Assembly (NCBI GenBank): GCA_947359465.1
Contig: OX375880.1
Location: forward strand, 12,780,120 to 12,844,119
Reading direction: 5' to 3'
Length of the DNA stretch: 64,000 nucleotides
Source of the DNA: Metellina segmentata
Lineage: Eukaryota; Arthropoda; Arachnida; Araneae; Tetragnathidae
A model generated the notes under the pieces. The model did not search any database, was not told the DNA's origin, and saw nothing but the letters and a program-made list of their open reading frames with translations. Position 1 is the stretch's first letter. Each line of letters starts with the position of its first letter. A program made the translations under genes and the position numbers. This document shows, piece after piece, positions 31,178 through 43,350 of this stretch.

Positions 31178-32560
31178 AAAATTACTTATTTAAAGAAAAT
31201 CCTATTTTTTAGGTAACAATCTATTATAAAATTGTCCACAGCTTTCAAATCCGTTGAAATTTTTACTCCATATTTAACGATCTAGGACATAGGAAAAAGA
31301 ACTATATAACTCCAGTTAAAACTTTGTTTTTTTTCGTCCACTGAAAAATCATTCCTTCGTGAAATGAAACAACGGAAACTGAAAAAAAAATAAATTTAGA
31401 ATCTTTGATCTTTTATGCTGTTGCCATTCTAAGGAAAAAATAATAATTAACTGTCATTAAATTGATTTTTAAATGTTATAGATTGGATTTTAAAATTAGG
31501 GCCTCGTACAAAAATTGCAATAAATTAGGACTACCAGTGTGCCAAACCCCGTTACTGTAAGAGCCATAGATTCGTCAGGAACTTAAACATAACAACAAAC
31601 AAACGGTCAAACACTTCCCTTTATAATAGTAGAGATGTATTTGCGTGTGTGTACATGTTGTTCTTTTTTGCCTCCCGTAGAAAGTATAAGTAGTAAGTAC
31701 ATGTTTCACCATGGAAGAAATTCTGATGGTATACCCACTGCTTTTGTCCATATAGTGTGTAGTACTTACAGTTATATAGTCGATGGAAGTTTTTTTTAAC
31801 GTAAAAATATTTCAATTCTGGCAACCAGTATGAGATTTTGCACAGCACTTATATGCATACAAGTGAAAAAAATCCGCCTCGACACACTTGATTAGAGGCT
31901 TTGACCCCGTGATGACGTCATCAAAATTGCCGCCGTGAGGAGATAACTAGTTTCGTTTAGTTGTTCAAAACTCCATTACCGACCATAATATTGTGAAAAT
32001 TTAATACGTTAATGGAAAGCTCTTAAAAAGGCTACTAAAAAAAGGTACGTGGCATTTTTTCCCAAGACAAACTGTTTAGGAGTTAATCGCAACGACAAGG
32101 GAGTGAAAAACAAGAGTCTCATTGAATTTCCTGCTGCTGGCGTAATACTTTCATCATGCTGTGATATCTGTAATATCTTTACCAATACACCCTATCAAAT
32201 TCACTAAGTTCAAATTTATAGCAGTCCTGCATGTTTTTTATAATTTTTTTGTATAAGTATTTTCCCTGCAAATCAAATGTTTGAAATGGGGGTCAAAATG
32301 AAAAAAACAGTCGTAGCTATAGTTCCAAGAGGGGGGAACGAAGGCATAATTTTTATTGCAGACTTATATTTAAAACGTTTTATAAAACATTCCTTTTAGT
32401 TTATTTTGTTAACAATGCTGCCAGATATTTTAAAAAAGGTAATATAAAAAGTATGCATAATATTTAACATTAAAAATAATAATATATAATTATTGTTATA
32501 ACGTAAAACGTTACATATTTTTAAAAGAAAACAGTTTTGATCACTGCATTGACCCTCACA
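31178..32560. other. Dispersed repeat copy 2, then unassigned AT-rich sequence
   Basis: 31178-31290 is the dispersed repeat also found at 26820 and 58200. The rest is AT-rich with short frames only (31621-31848 minus). No domain or repeat boundary is supported. Confidence 0.4.
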
Positions 32561-33566
32561 GCTTCAAAGTAGAGTACAACTTAAGCCTTATGTTACGTAT
32601 CGACAATGCGGACATGTCTTTGCACTTGTATTATATCAGTTCTTGTAGCTTCTCCATGGTTATTTCGGGGTTTGTTTAGCAGAGGGGCTTGTATTCATCT
32701 CTGACCTTCTTCCATCCCCACAGATAAGGATCCTGGCTCTGAAAATTCCTTTGAAGACATTTTATCCTCAAAGAACATAGCAGTATCACCCGCTTCAGGT
32801 GATGCGGCAGAACGTTGCTGGTTGGTGGAATGTTTTCAATGCGTCTGTTCTGGTGGGTGAAGACTTTTCGACTGGTCTCATTAACGGTCTTCGCCGAACT
32901 TGATGAATGGTGACGACGAAATGACGAATGAGTAAGAAAGTCTCATCATCTCCAGAGATGTTCTCGGGAACATTAGAATATGCCAGAAAAGCTGTGTCAA
33001 CGTCTTGGAACGCCTTCCACGTTCTCCATGAAGTAACTTTACCAATACCAGCATAACTAGACACCTTGTCAGCTTCCTGTAAAAGTTTGGAGAAAAGGCA
33101 AAAGATCTGGAACTCCTTGTGTGGACTTTGTTGAGCAACTTGTGGATGGGAAGGTGCTGGAGATGGTTTCCACTTCCATACTCCATCCACAATTCTTCTA
33201 GTTTGGGTAGTCTAGAGAAAGCATACACGGCAACCATTACAACATTACTGTCAACGTTTTATTGTGACATTTAATTGACCCGTGTATTCAATGGCATGCC
33301 GCACATGAAGGAACAGACAAGCATCGGCCTTTTCATGGGATGCTAGAGAGAAGGCTTCAAAATTATCCTTATGCGATCCAATTACCGTGTCTCAGCAGTG
33401 TTTCCCAGCTGGCAGATCCATCGGTGGAGTGGTAGCAAACGGGACAGTAGCGCCAAGGCGGTAGTAGGTTTGTTTCAGTCGCCAAACCAAGATGGCGGAA
33501 ATCGAAAAAACAAGATGGCGCGGTGTCCATGTAGCAAAATTCACACTGTGAACCTTTGCATAAATG

Positions 33567-34068
33567 GATTTGATAGTAATTTCTATAGATTTGATAGTAA
33601 TTTCTATAGATTTGATAGTAATTTCTATAGATTTGATAGTAATTTCTATAGATTTGATAGTAATTTCTATAGATTTGATAGTAATTTCTATAGATTTGAT
33701 AGTAATTTCTATAGATTTGATAGTAATTTCTATAGATTTGATAGTAATTTCTATAGATTTGATAGTAATTTCTATAGATTTGATAGTAATTTCTATAGAT
33801 TTGATAGTAATTTCTATAGATTTGATAGTAATTTCTATAGATTTGATAGTAATTTCTATAGATTTGATAGTAATTTCTATAGATTTGATAGTAATTTCTA
33901 TAGATTTGATAGTAATTTCTATAGATTTGATAGTAATTTCTATAGATTTGATAGTAATTTCTATAGATTTGATAGTAATTTCTATAGATTTGATAGTAAT
34001 TTCTATAGATTTGATAGTAATTTCTATAGATTTGATAGTAATTTCTATAGATTTGATGGTAATTTTTT
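33567..34068. repeat. Minisatellite, 21 bp x 23 plus one degenerate unit
   Basis: The unit GATTTGATAGTAATTTCTAT+A repeats with essentially no variation from 33567 to 34049. A 24th unit (GATTTGATGGTAATTTTTT) is changed. Because 21 is a multiple of three and no unit frame on these strands has a stop, long open frames appear on both strands (FDSNFYR, DLIVISI and NYYQIYR repeats). They are artefacts of the array. The near-identity of the units implies very recent expansion or strong homogenisation. Confidence 0.95.
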
Positions 34069-34571
34069 GCGAAATGGTATAGAAAAATGAAACTTACCCT
34101 CATTTTGTCGCCACATTGTAATTTCTGTTAATTTCTTGGACGAAGGCTAGAAAATTCGATGCAAGAAAGTATATTCGTCTTATAACGGAGGAAGATGCCC
34201 GTATAATCTCTCTCAACCGTCTCAATGTCGCCGTGTTTAATGCAGCAAGTACATCTACAAATTTGCTACTACCGACATTAGTTACGGTAAGAGTACCAAA
34301 CTCTTTGAATATACCACACATCCTTTCGGCAATATGCTGCACATTCCGCTGGTGATCTACGAGCAGCCTCAAAATGCTAATCATTGTCAAGCTTCTTGAT
34401 CTCGGATATTCTACGCCGTTGTTTAAAATAAATATAGCCCTGCAAATGGGCGCGTTTAGTCTTCGGACAGATCTCCCTACCGAAGTAAATATATTCATGG
34501 TAATCCGAGTTCGCGAACAGCTCATTCTCAACTTGAAAAGAAGTAAACACCAACCTTTACACCAAAAAAAG

Positions 34572-34622
34572 ACGGTAATTAATTGGTAATTTTTAGTTAA
34601 CGTCGTACTAGAGCAACACAAA
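34572..34622 (-). repeat. SINE tail fragment
   Basis: TAATTTTTAGTTAACGTCGT and ACTAGAGCAACACAA are the 3' end of a minus-strand SINE, inside the TIR element. Confidence 0.65.
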
Positions 34623-35234
34623 GGCTTCAAAAAAAAAAGACGGAGTCGTTAAACAAGAAAAAAATGCACGAGGAACGATAAAACACACACGACGTTGAAA
34701 CGATAAAAAAACAAAGTGGCGGATTAAGCGTCGTTATCTCTTATCGTTAAACGAGAAAAAAAAATCTAAACCAATCAGAGCACGTTTAATTTCACTTCAA
34801 AACACGGTTTAATTCCAATCAGATAACGTCTTTAATCCTAATCTTCTTAATAGGGTTGCCATAAAAACAGCCAAAATGGAAGGTTACCACTTTGGCGAGA
34901 AAAAAAGACTGTCCCGTTTGCTACCACTCCACCGATTCATCTTGACGAGATTTGCTGCTAAAAACTTAAATAGCTCTTTGTTTTTGCTGTGAGCAAAAAC
35001 CTTACTGAATGATTTAGGTATTACAACATTGGATTTCACATTTACTCTTGAACAAGATCCTCTTGTCTGTCTTGTGTCGTTTTTCAGGCTTCCTTCAAGA
35101 TAGTGGTCTTAAACAAAATTGACTCTATCCACAGTTTTAATTGTCAAGAGAATGTATGGTCTAACAATCTGGTCGCAGTACTTTTAAACAGATTGGCTGA
35201 ATTAAGAGCATATGCACCAAGGCAGCTCCATCGA

Positions 35235-35731
35235 TGATAAGGGGAGAAACATTAGGCTCCGAGACTGGCCGTCACATTCCACTAGAATGGACGATACAGA
35301 CTACGTTGGATAACTTCCTGGGTTTTCGAAGTTTGTCATGGTCAGATATAAGAGACGGACAAAAGCTGTTTTCATGTTTAGAGCGACGCTTCACACCAAC
35401 GGCGACTGCGACAAAAAAACATGTCACTTCGATATTGCGCATGCGTATTACAAACAAATTTTTTTTCTCCCGGTTTGTCTGCGCTCTTGGAGGAAGTTCA
35501 ACTTTGTCTTTGTCGCCATGCCGACAGCCAATCAGATTGCTGAGCACCTTGCCTAATCTGTTTTCAGTTGATGTTTTCCACCCACTTCTTTCTTTCATCA
35601 ACAGTCAGAAGCTTTAAAAGCAATCGTCTTCACTGTAAAAGTGTTTGAATAATTATCTCTAAATGACGTTGCTTAGAAGAGATAATCTAAGAGAGGATGA
35701 ACATATTATGAGAGACATTTGCTTTTTTGTT
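35235..35731. other. Unassigned sequence
   Basis: Overlapping frames on both strands (35234-35617 plus, 35272-35601 minus) without a domain. It may be the upstream part of the relict gene, but I could not read homology past 35230. Confidence 0.3.
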
Positions 35732-36030
35732 AGGGCTGCGGAAGCGCAATTGTAATAGCATCGGAACCGGAAGGTTGTGAGTTCGAATAGGGCATAAGAC
35801 CGTAGTGTACAAAGGGGACTGGTGCACGTTCTATCTGTCGTGACCTTAAATGTTCTCACGTCAGTGTGGAAATTTGGAGTGTGGGGTGCTAGCTCAGGTG
35901 TTGAACTCATCATATGACCGCGGTTCAAAATGACGTGGTGTTGTCCTCGGATCTTTCCCTTAATGATTGATCCTTAACCGTGACCAATAACCCATTGTTG
36001 TTGCTCAAGTACAATTACACTACCCACCTA
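35732..36030 (+). repeat. SINE-B, near full length
   Basis: Head with AACCGGAAGGTTGTGAGTTC, then AGACCGTAGTGTACAAAGGG, the shared body and a decayed tail (CAAGTACAATTACACTACCC). Plus orientation. Confidence 0.85.
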
Positions 36031-36227
36031 CCTTCAAATATGACTGTACAAATAGATTTATAATTCCCGAGCTTGACTAACTTAACAGTGAATAAATATA
36101 CATTTTTTACTGATGCATAAAAGTGTCATTTCCACGCTGACATTCACCCACAAATTTTACCAATAGTGAGTGTATTGGATTAAGTTCAATTAGTGGTTTG
36201 AAGATGTTATTTTAGATATTCTTCCTA
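36031..36227. other. Spacer between two opposed SINE-B copies
   Basis: About 200 bp of AT-rich sequence with no feature. Confidence 0.4.
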
Positions 36228-36905
36228 GGTAGGTATTCTAATTAACGTCGTACTGGAGCAACACAACGGGCTATCGGTGACGGTCCGTGTTCAATCCCCA
36301 AGGGAAAGATCGGAGGACATCATAATATTTGAGACACGGTCAGGTGACGAAGCAACACATAAGCTGGCGCCCCACTCTGAAAACTTCCACAATCCCGCCA
36401 GCGTGAGTACATTGGAGGCCACGACAGATTTAACGTGCACCCGTCTCCTTTGTACACGAAGGTCTTTGGTTGAATTTGAACTTGCAACCCTCCATTTACT
36501 TCTCCAACCGCGCCCAGGGCTCCCTAGACGATCATTTTTATTGTGGCTATCGGTCCGGGATCAATCCCCCCAAGGAAAGATTTGAGGACAACACTTAATT
36601 TAAAACCACAGAGATAACGAGGCAACACCTTGGCTGCCACCCCACTCTCCAAACTTCCACACCACGCCAACATGAGGACATTTAAGGCCACTACAGATTT
36701 AAGATGCACCAGCCGCCTTTGCACCATACGCTTAAAAATATCCACGCACTGACCCGCATTCGACCCAGGAACCCTCCGATCTGGAGTCTAACCCCTTAAC
36801 CACCAGACCGGTTGTTCGGCGGTGTTTTCCTCTGAACTTTCCCTGAACCTTCGTCAATAGCTCGTTGTTTTGCTCCAGTATGACGTTAATTAAAATACCT
36901 ACCTA
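36228..36905 (-). repeat. SINE-B followed by SINE-A and a tail fragment
   Basis: 36228-36515 is a minus SINE-B (tail TTAACGTCGTACTGGAGCAA; head AATTTGAACTTGCAACCCTC). 36545-36815 is a minus SINE-A ending ACCAGACCGGTTGTTCGGC. 36816-36905 is a plus-strand tail (AATAGCTCGTTGTTTTGCTC to TTAATTAAAATACC). The SINE-A lacks its last ~40 bp. The plus-strand piece probably belongs to an older copy that the SINE-A entered. Confidence 0.8.
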
Positions 36906-38734
36906 CCAAATTTTAAGTTCTGAGGTAGAATATATTACCCCCTTTCCAACATAAATACTACTCATGCTTCATCTGCTGCAATGAATTTAAATTCAAAGAA
37001 GTTTGAATTATTTCTTTCAGTATTGGGGAAATATAATTGGACTAACTATGTGTTTTGTAATGCTTTGTGTCGTGTAATTTATACCCACTTCTTCAGAATT
37101 TTATATAAGTTAAAAGGTTTCTATAGAAAAAATCCAAAGGTATTCAAAGCTTTCGAAGACATGTATCCAGTCTCTTCTTTATATGCGTGATTCCCACGCA
37201 TTTCAATTTAATGGCTTTATTTAAAATAATCGCAGCTGTGCTAGAAGTGGATAAACAATGACACAAAAGTCTGGTATTAGTGATATTCACTAAATGTTTC
37301 CCTTTGTGTGCCTTGAATCAGAAATGTATTAAGTTTTCCCTCCCTGTTTTTCAATTTCCATCCTATTAACCAGCTCTTTAAAAGATTAAAAGTTTCCCCC
37401 ACTTCACGGACACGGCAATTTCCCAGCGAACAATGGCTCCCTAAATTGGATTAAATGTCACCGTACTCAACTTTCTTCCCGGGAAACACTTCACGTCCTC
37501 ACTTTCAAAGCAAGCCGTCAGGTGTCGCTTCTCGCTTCTGGCCCAGGAAAGGGAATAAAAGATGGCAATTACCGGCAGCGCCCTCCAGCGGCGACCGCGG
37601 AACTTCCTCCACCAACTTCGAGGGCCCTCGATCACCGGAGAGCTGCCATTCGCATTTGCGTTCGCAAATATTCAACGACGCATTATGTTCAGGTATTAAA
37701 TTTTCAGGGGGGAGAGAGTTTCAGAAGGAAAAAATGGAACGGACCGAGGACGATTCTTTATTTTTTCTGTTCCGAAATTACACGAACAAACTGAGCTCAC
37801 TTTTCTTTTGATTTCCTACCGTGTGTCATCGCCAGGGGTTCGAAACCGTACACCAGTCAAGAAATAACGGAAGAATTGGTGACGGGAGGACCCTTCTCGA
37901 CAGGGGGCACGGGTCCTTCTGTTCGGAAAAGGGAGGGGGTGAAGAGCGAACACGAAGGGGGGGGGGGACGACGACGAACGATTGTGCATGCGAAGAAAAC
38001 AGGCATTCATCATAAGTAGATTCGAAATCTGAGATTAAATTGAGGAGTGTTTTGGGACGAATTTCTTTCTGGCTTCTTGTTTCGACTTGTTTAAAAAAAA
38101 GTTTTATTTTTTTATTTCTTTATTTTCTCTGGAAGTTTTGGAAAAGTTTTGGTCTGGTCTTGTTTTTAAGGCTATGCAAACTAGAAAACAACTCTCGAGT
38201 TGTTTGACATTCAGACGAGCAGTTTGTAAAAGTTTGTTCGAATGGAGTTTTGGAATATCTTATTCCCAGTTGGCTTTGGATTTCGGTACAACAGAGCTGG
38301 AACAGAGCTTCTTAGGTTAAATTCTCAGTATCGATTAGGAAGTTCTTTTAAGGGAATATAAAATATTAGTCGTTACAGAAGTTTTTTCGTGCAATAACAA
38401 ATTAAAATTTATGAGGCCAGAATAAAGAACCGCGTTAAGTGTCGACATCTCATTTTTGCAATTTTGAAAGATTTGGAAACTGAGAGCATTCTTTTCTCCC
38501 CAAGTTGAAAAGAAAAAGTTTTGTAACAAACGCAGACATTATACTTTTGATTTTAATTAAATTTAATTTATCACATTGAAGCTTCAAATTGGTTTCGTCA
38601 AATTTCGCAAATCAGTTAATAATATAAACTATGTCATTTTTTGAATTAAGTAAATTGAGCTGCAAATCATTGGTTTACTATGCAGAAATTCCAACACTGA
38701 GTCAAAGAGTGCATAAAATCGATCCAAACATGCA
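36906..38734. other. Unassigned; GC-richer core at 37400-38010
   Basis: The core has a higher G+C than its flanks, with overlapping short frames on both strands and G-runs (37957-37968), but no domain, start context or splice pattern that I trust. The flanks are AT-rich without features. Confidence 0.3.
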
Positions 38735-39394
38735 TTTTTAGATAACCAACGAACTTCCATGCTTAAGTAGTAAACCATTATAATCTTCTCCATTTTTTAA
38801 GCAAAGTTGAACAAATAATCTCTCATTTAAGGCATTCCATTTGATTTTATTAACTTCTCTTATAACATAATTTAGTGAGCCATGAAAGCGTTCACTTAGA
38901 TTTTTGGAGACTAATTTTGTCAATGAATGACACAGTGTAAAGATAATAGCTTGTTTTAAGTATGCCAGAAAGCCAATATACAAACCTACCATTGCCGGAG
39001 CAACGTCATTAGCAATGGGGAGGATATTACTCTCAAGGCTATAGCTTTTAAATCAAAAAATCTTTTTAATTCATTAAATATTGCTTCACCTTTCGTATCA
39101 GTTTCCAAACATTTGATAAATAACAATATTCTTGGAAAAAATTTTGTTTTATAAATATCACAAAAGCTAAAAGTAAAGTTTTGTTCCCTGGTAAAGTTGC
39201 CGCGTCAAGCTGTATAGAGAGTTCAGATGTTTTTAAGTACTCGCATAAAGAATTTTCTAATTTCTGAGTCATTTCGCCAATCCATCTTTGTACTGTATTA
39301 CTCAGTAAAGTTCTTATAATATCGAAAGCTGGTTTATGCAGCACGGTACGTATTACCTCATTTACAGCTGGTAAAATACGTTCTTCACCAATGG
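38735..39394 (-). pseudogene. hAT transposase, middle region, broken
   Basis: Read minus from the right: TIGEERILPAVNEVIRTVLH, LLSNTVQRWIGEMTQKLENS, then a changed ELSIQLDAATLPGNK where family members have the catalytic LDESTD. After a gap come HSLTKLVSKNLSERFHGSLN and VNKIKWNALNERLFVQLC. This is a ZBED5/SCAND3-like hAT transposase. The catalytic Asp-Glu-Ser-Thr box is mutated and the C-terminus is missing. The N-terminal side is cut off at 39394, where another sequence begins. Confidence 0.75.
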
Positions 39395-40296
39395 TGGTGT
39401 GCAGGGGTGTGGGGGGGGGGGGTTATAGGGTTCAACCCACCCCCACCCCCGAAATTTATCTTCCCAAAAATTGCTATTGGTGCATTTTTTGAAAAGTAAA
39501 AACATTTTAAAATTTTATGATAAATATGCAAATAAATTCAGCAGTGGCGAATCGAAAATACTCTCCCGAAGATTTACAGGTGTACTTCATAAAGATGCTA
39601 AAATGTTACACAGGTACAATCTAAAGTGAAATAATTTTTTCTATAAATTTGTTTTTATTTTACAATACAAAACGACGTTTTCCTTCTGATTTTGAAAATC
39701 GATCAATGACATCATCGTTGTTCAAATTTATCTCTCTATGAATGTACATTAAGGCCAGGCCATTCAGTCGAGTTTTGCCTGTTGAATTCCTAAGATAGGT
39801 TTTCAACCTCCTTAGAGTGGAGAAAGTTCTCTCTGGAGTTGATGTTGAGACTGGCAATGTTAATAAAATTTAAAGCCACATTAAAATAAAGCCACATTTT
39901 AAATATTCAACACTATATTATCTGCATTTTTTCTTAGTCTCACATCATACTGCTGCAGTAAAAAAAAGACACAAATTTAAGATATAAGAAAATAAAACAA
40001 ATTATTTCTTTTCACAGGACGTAAAAATCGCTACCAATTTATTTATTGTTATTTATTTTACTTCATACTAAACCTTTCGAGGACACCCCACGTTGTTCAT
40101 GCATGGACCCTAGGTTGAAGACCCTAGGTTCCAAACCTTTTTTGGTCTTCCAAACCTTTTTTGGTCTTCCAAACCTGTTTTGGTCTTCCAAACCTTTTTT
40201 TCGTCTTCCATCCCCTTTTTGAATAAAAATTACTCATCTCCCCCTTTGTAGTAAAAAGCACACCTAACCCCGTTCTTTAAATCAATAATGTAACCC
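39395..40296 (-). pseudogene. Second hAT-type fragment (C-terminal dimerisation region)
   Basis: The minus frame 39857-39660 begins MPVSTSTPERTFSTLRRLKT and continues LRNSTGKTRLNGLALMYIHR, the C-terminal hAT dimerisation segment of ZMYM1-like transposases. Everything upstream in the protein is absent. At its left a G/C-run (39410-39450) can fold on itself. At its right lies a short tandem repeat. It probably inserted next to or into the hAT relict at 38735-39394. Confidence 0.7.
40129..40222. repeat. Short tandem repeat, ~21 bp x 4
   Basis: TTCCAAACCTTTTTTGGTC recurs at about 40130, 40148, 40169 and 40190, with small changes. It is non-coding. Confidence 0.8.
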
Positions 40297-41610
40297 ATAG
40301 TTTTCCAACTTTTTGGGTCACAGCCCAATTTTTCAAACAGTGATTCGATGGCATCCCCTTTGATGAAATATACTATATTACATATTGAAGAACAAGAACA
40401 GATTTAAAAATTACTTTATTAAAATATGTTAGCAATATTGGTGTATTGCTCAATGTGAGAGGGCAGAGTTTGGTGTAATGATTTCGATATTTGGTGCCAT
40501 ATTTGTTATCGGCTAACTTAAATCATCGCGTTCCACTATTGACAATCGATTTATTTTCTTTGTTAATACATTTTTGACTTCTCTAAATCCTCTTTCGGCT
40601 ATATGTGATGTTGGGGAAATAATTAATAACTTCTTGATGCAGCCCATAAATCCGGATATAATACAGATTTGGAAGCCAAAATTCTTGACATACCCATTTT
40701 ATGATTTCAATTTTTAACTCTTCATTTGTTGACAGTTCTATCAACTCCTCCACCAGTGATAATGATGATGTCTGTAGGTTTGAGGAAGGTTCTAGGACCC
40801 AATCTGGAATGATCATGTTAAGGATATCCTGAAATATATTTGTAAACTTTTCTTTGAGCGCTTAAAAAAAAACCTCTGTCTAAAAGCTTTTTGCCACCTT
40901 TCAAATGTCTTTGTAGCAGAAATTCCCTTGTAGAAACAAAATTTAATGCATGTTCTTTCCTCAATTACATTCGACATTTTGTAAATTCGACGAAGTGAAA
41001 ATTCTTCTCTTATGGAAAACAAATTTATTTTCAGACGATAAAATTAAATAAATCTGTGATTGTTGCCACATGTTTATATAAATCGTAAGACTATTCGATA
41101 AAAATTTGCAGACGATATCCACTATATGTGCATTTTAAAAGAAGCATTCCGGATATAACATAAATCACTCAAATAAGCTATATCATTCAGAAATTTCAAT
41201 AAATTCTCTCTTAACGAACCATCTTTGCTTTCAAAAAAACGTTATAACTAAGTCAAAGAAGTCCGAAAATCCTTTTAGACAGGTATCATTTAATAGCCAA
41301 CGAACTTTTGTGTGCAATAGTAAGCGATTTAACGTCGTGTTCATCATAAAGTTTTGAAAACAATCTATCATTGAGAGCATTGCTTCTGATCTTGTTACCT
41401 GCTGCAATTACATACTGTAGTGAGCAATGAGACTAATGCATTTTGCAACCAAATGTTGTCTGTGAATTACACAATTCACGGCGACTACATTTGGGGTACC
41501 ACCTTTTTCAAATATGAAATCAATCAGCGGTATCGTCCAACCAATTCCGGAGCACCATCGGTAGCAACGGACACGATATTATCCAGAGGAATACCTTTCT
41601 CTCTATATTA
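40297..41610 (-). pseudogene. Third hAT transposase relict with inserted mariner piece
   Basis: The left end CATAGTTTTCCAACTTTTTG with GGGTCACAGCCCAA resembles a hAT terminus. Read minus, the C-terminal HIAERGFREVKNVLTKKINR (40600-40510) is the hAT dimerisation signature. VEELIELSTNEELKIEIIKW lies upstream. Beyond a mariner fragment (40830-41140), the middle region returns as NKIRSNALNDRLFSKLYDEH and a DGAPELVGR-like block near 41560. It is the same group as the relict at 38735-39394. There are stops throughout. Confidence 0.7.
40830..41140 (-). mobile_element. Mariner-type fragment with HTH start
   Basis: Minus frame from about 40979: MSNVIEERTCIKFCFYKGIS then ATKTFERWQKAFR, the N-terminal HTH also seen at 11479. 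It breaks after about 35 residues. CACTATATGTGCATTTTAAAAGAAGCATTCC at the right resembles a decayed TIR. The rest of the element is gone. Confidence 0.65.
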
Positions 41611-41626
41611 ATGTTGCAAATATTTA

Positions 41627-41805
41627 GTTTAGATCAATACATATCTTCTGCCTATCCTACGGGAGCCAAATAGAAGATAAAACTAATCACCAGTTTTTTT
41701 GGTAATTGCAAAAGTTGATAGTTTGCAAAAATGTCATTTTTTCAGTTTTTTCTTCTATTTGGCTCCCGTTGCAGAAGATCTGTACTGATCTAAACAATTT
41801 TTTTT
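41627..41805. repeat. Long imperfect hairpin (MITE-like)
   Basis: 41627-41683 (GTTTAGATCAATACATATCT ... GGGAGCCAAATAGAAGATAA) is the reverse complement, with small gaps, of 41742-41802 (TTCTTCTATTTGGCTCCCGT ... GATCTGTACTGATCTAAAC). The arms are ~57 bp with ~60 bp between them. It is non-coding. Confidence 0.8.
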
Positions 41806-42972
41806 ACGTTAATATTGAATGTATTAGCTTACCGTTGCGCACTATTAGAACACGTAATTGTAAACATTTTTATTTTTTATTAAAACATGCCAGAATTTTG
41901 ATCTTTTGGGAGGGTTTGAACCCCTTGGGATATCAATAAAGATATCAATAAATCGGGATGAAATTTTTTACACATTAGTTTTACTGCATGAACCAACTTT
42001 TCCGCACTATTAGAATGTGACAGCAGAAAAAACCTTTTTTCTACCCATTCTATTGTAGAGGCTGCGACTCGTTCATATACTAGTCAAAAACGTAGAAACA
42101 AAGCTATAACGTACAATCGCGGGAAAAAATTTGAACAACCCTTCTTCATTCGAGCAATTTTAACAGCAGAGCAAATTCAAAGATGGCGTTTGTCAGGAAC
42201 TAACGTCATTTATTAATTAAAATTTAATAAAATTTGAATAATGGGTCCGTCTACATATTAAATTGAGCACCAACTTCATAATTCCCAATACCCCTTCCCT
42301 ATTTGGACACCGAATTTCGAATCTATATTGCAATTTAACTTCAGATATCAAATTTCATGTCATTAGGACTTTCAGTCTCGAAATTATGAATACAGAAATA
42401 TTGGAGCTCCTATTGTTAAATCAGTTTCTTAGACTTTTATGGATATCTTCCTAAATAATATTTCTATAGCGCTGATATTTTTTACCTTTTTATTGTTAAA
42501 CAACCCAGACACGACACACCTAGAATTTTATTTAAGAATAGTTTTTAGTATGCAATAATAATTTTTAAATTACTGTTTGAAAAAATTATGAATTGGAACT
42601 TTATTACAGTTTTATGGAAATCGATTCAGAAGGACTTCTAGATATGACCATGCAAAATTTCAGCTCGTTCCGATAGTTAGTTTTTGAGCTACATTAAATT
42701 TCCCCAATTATTGCGAGTTTAGGGACAAACCAAAAAAGTTAAAACACAAACCTGAATAATAATAACCTGACAAACCTCTGATAATAGTTCTCAGATCGTT
42801 TGCTCTTGCATAATAAATATAATAATTATCGGTTTGCTGAAAAATAGCCTTGAAGTAGTATTCAGATTTGATATTCTCGGGTAGCGATAACTACAATTAA
42901 TCTCCATCTACGAATAGCGTAATATGGAGATGATCCCTGAAATTGAAACTTATTTTAACATTAAATACCTCA
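41806..42972. other. AT-rich unassigned sequence
   Basis: Short frames only. Fragments such as ATGCAAAATTTCAGCTCGTT resemble transposon 3' ends but cannot be placed. Confidence 0.3.

Positions 42973-43031
<59 letters not shown>
42973..43031. repeat. (TA)n microsatellite
   Basis: About 28 uninterrupted TA units, followed by a T-rich stretch to 43080. Confidence 0.95.
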
Positions 43032-43035
<4 letters not shown>

Positions 43036-43109
43036 TATTTTTATTTTTTTATTTATTATTATTTTTTTTTTTCTAAAACAAGAGAAAATTCAAATAATAG
43101 AAACCAAAA

Positions 43110-43350
43110 GGAATTTATTGAAAACGAAAGTATTGGTGGATCAGGGCGTCATCAGGGAGGAGCCTGACCCAAACAACATAAAATGGTGTTTTCTACGAAA
43201 ATGAGCCGCAAAATGCTAAGAAATTGCTCATATACTCCCCCAAACACCATTAAATCGAATATACAAAACTAAAGATTGAAATAAGAAAATTTAAATCCAA
43301 CCAACAGCAGCAGTCGGGAGACTAGCAACATCAAGCCAGAAGATCGCATC
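43110..43350 (+). repeat. Dispersed repeat shared with 50580-50800
   Basis: AAAACGAAAGTATTGGTGGA, GGGAGGAGCCTGACCCAAAC, AAATTGCTCATATACTCC and CAACAGCAGCAGTCGGGAGA all have close counterparts in the same order at 50580-50800. A (TA)n tract lies near each copy (before this one, after the other). The family is unknown and non-coding. Confidence 0.75.

Larger units (their letters stand above)
33423..34933. mobile_element. TIR element with 8-bp TSD carrying a 21-bp minisatellite
   Basis: The ends GGTGGAGTGGTAGCAAACGG (left) and the same sequence read from the right are perfect TIRs of at least 27 bp, up to GGGACAGT. The flanks are GATCCATC (33415-33422) and GATTCATC (34934-34941), an 8-bp TSD with one mismatch. 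The element splits the relict gene around it. A minus-strand frame of 176 codons (34630-34100) lies between minisatellite and SINE fragment. I recognise no domain in it, and it begins in SINE sequence. The superfamily is unknown, hAT-like by TSD length. Confidence 0.82.
32570..35230 (-). pseudogene. Relict of a widespread uncharacterised repeat-associated protein
   Basis: Read minus from the right, with frameshifts: TVDRVNFV, DHYLEGSLKNDTRQTRGS, VVIPKSFSKVFAHSKNKELF, KFLAANLVKM; then, across the 33423-34933 insertion, FSLASHEKADACLFLHVRHA, LEELWMEYGSGNHLQHL, GIGKVTSWRTWKAFQDVDTA, and finally LWGWKKVRDEYKPLC near 32720. This order (HEEADTR-like, DELWVAFG-like, GRGKKTAWxTW-like, WGW..KPLW-like) is that of a multicopy protein seen in many invertebrates with no assigned function. 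Many stops and frame changes make it non-functional, and the usual Cys-rich C-terminus is missing. Confidence 0.6.

Noticed and set aside
33369..34103. Long open frames of 170-244 codons on both strands with FDSNFYR, NYYQIYR and DLIVISI repeats
   Set aside because: They are produced by a 21-bp minisatellite whose unit length is a multiple of three and whose frames lack stops. Equal openness on both strands argues against real coding.
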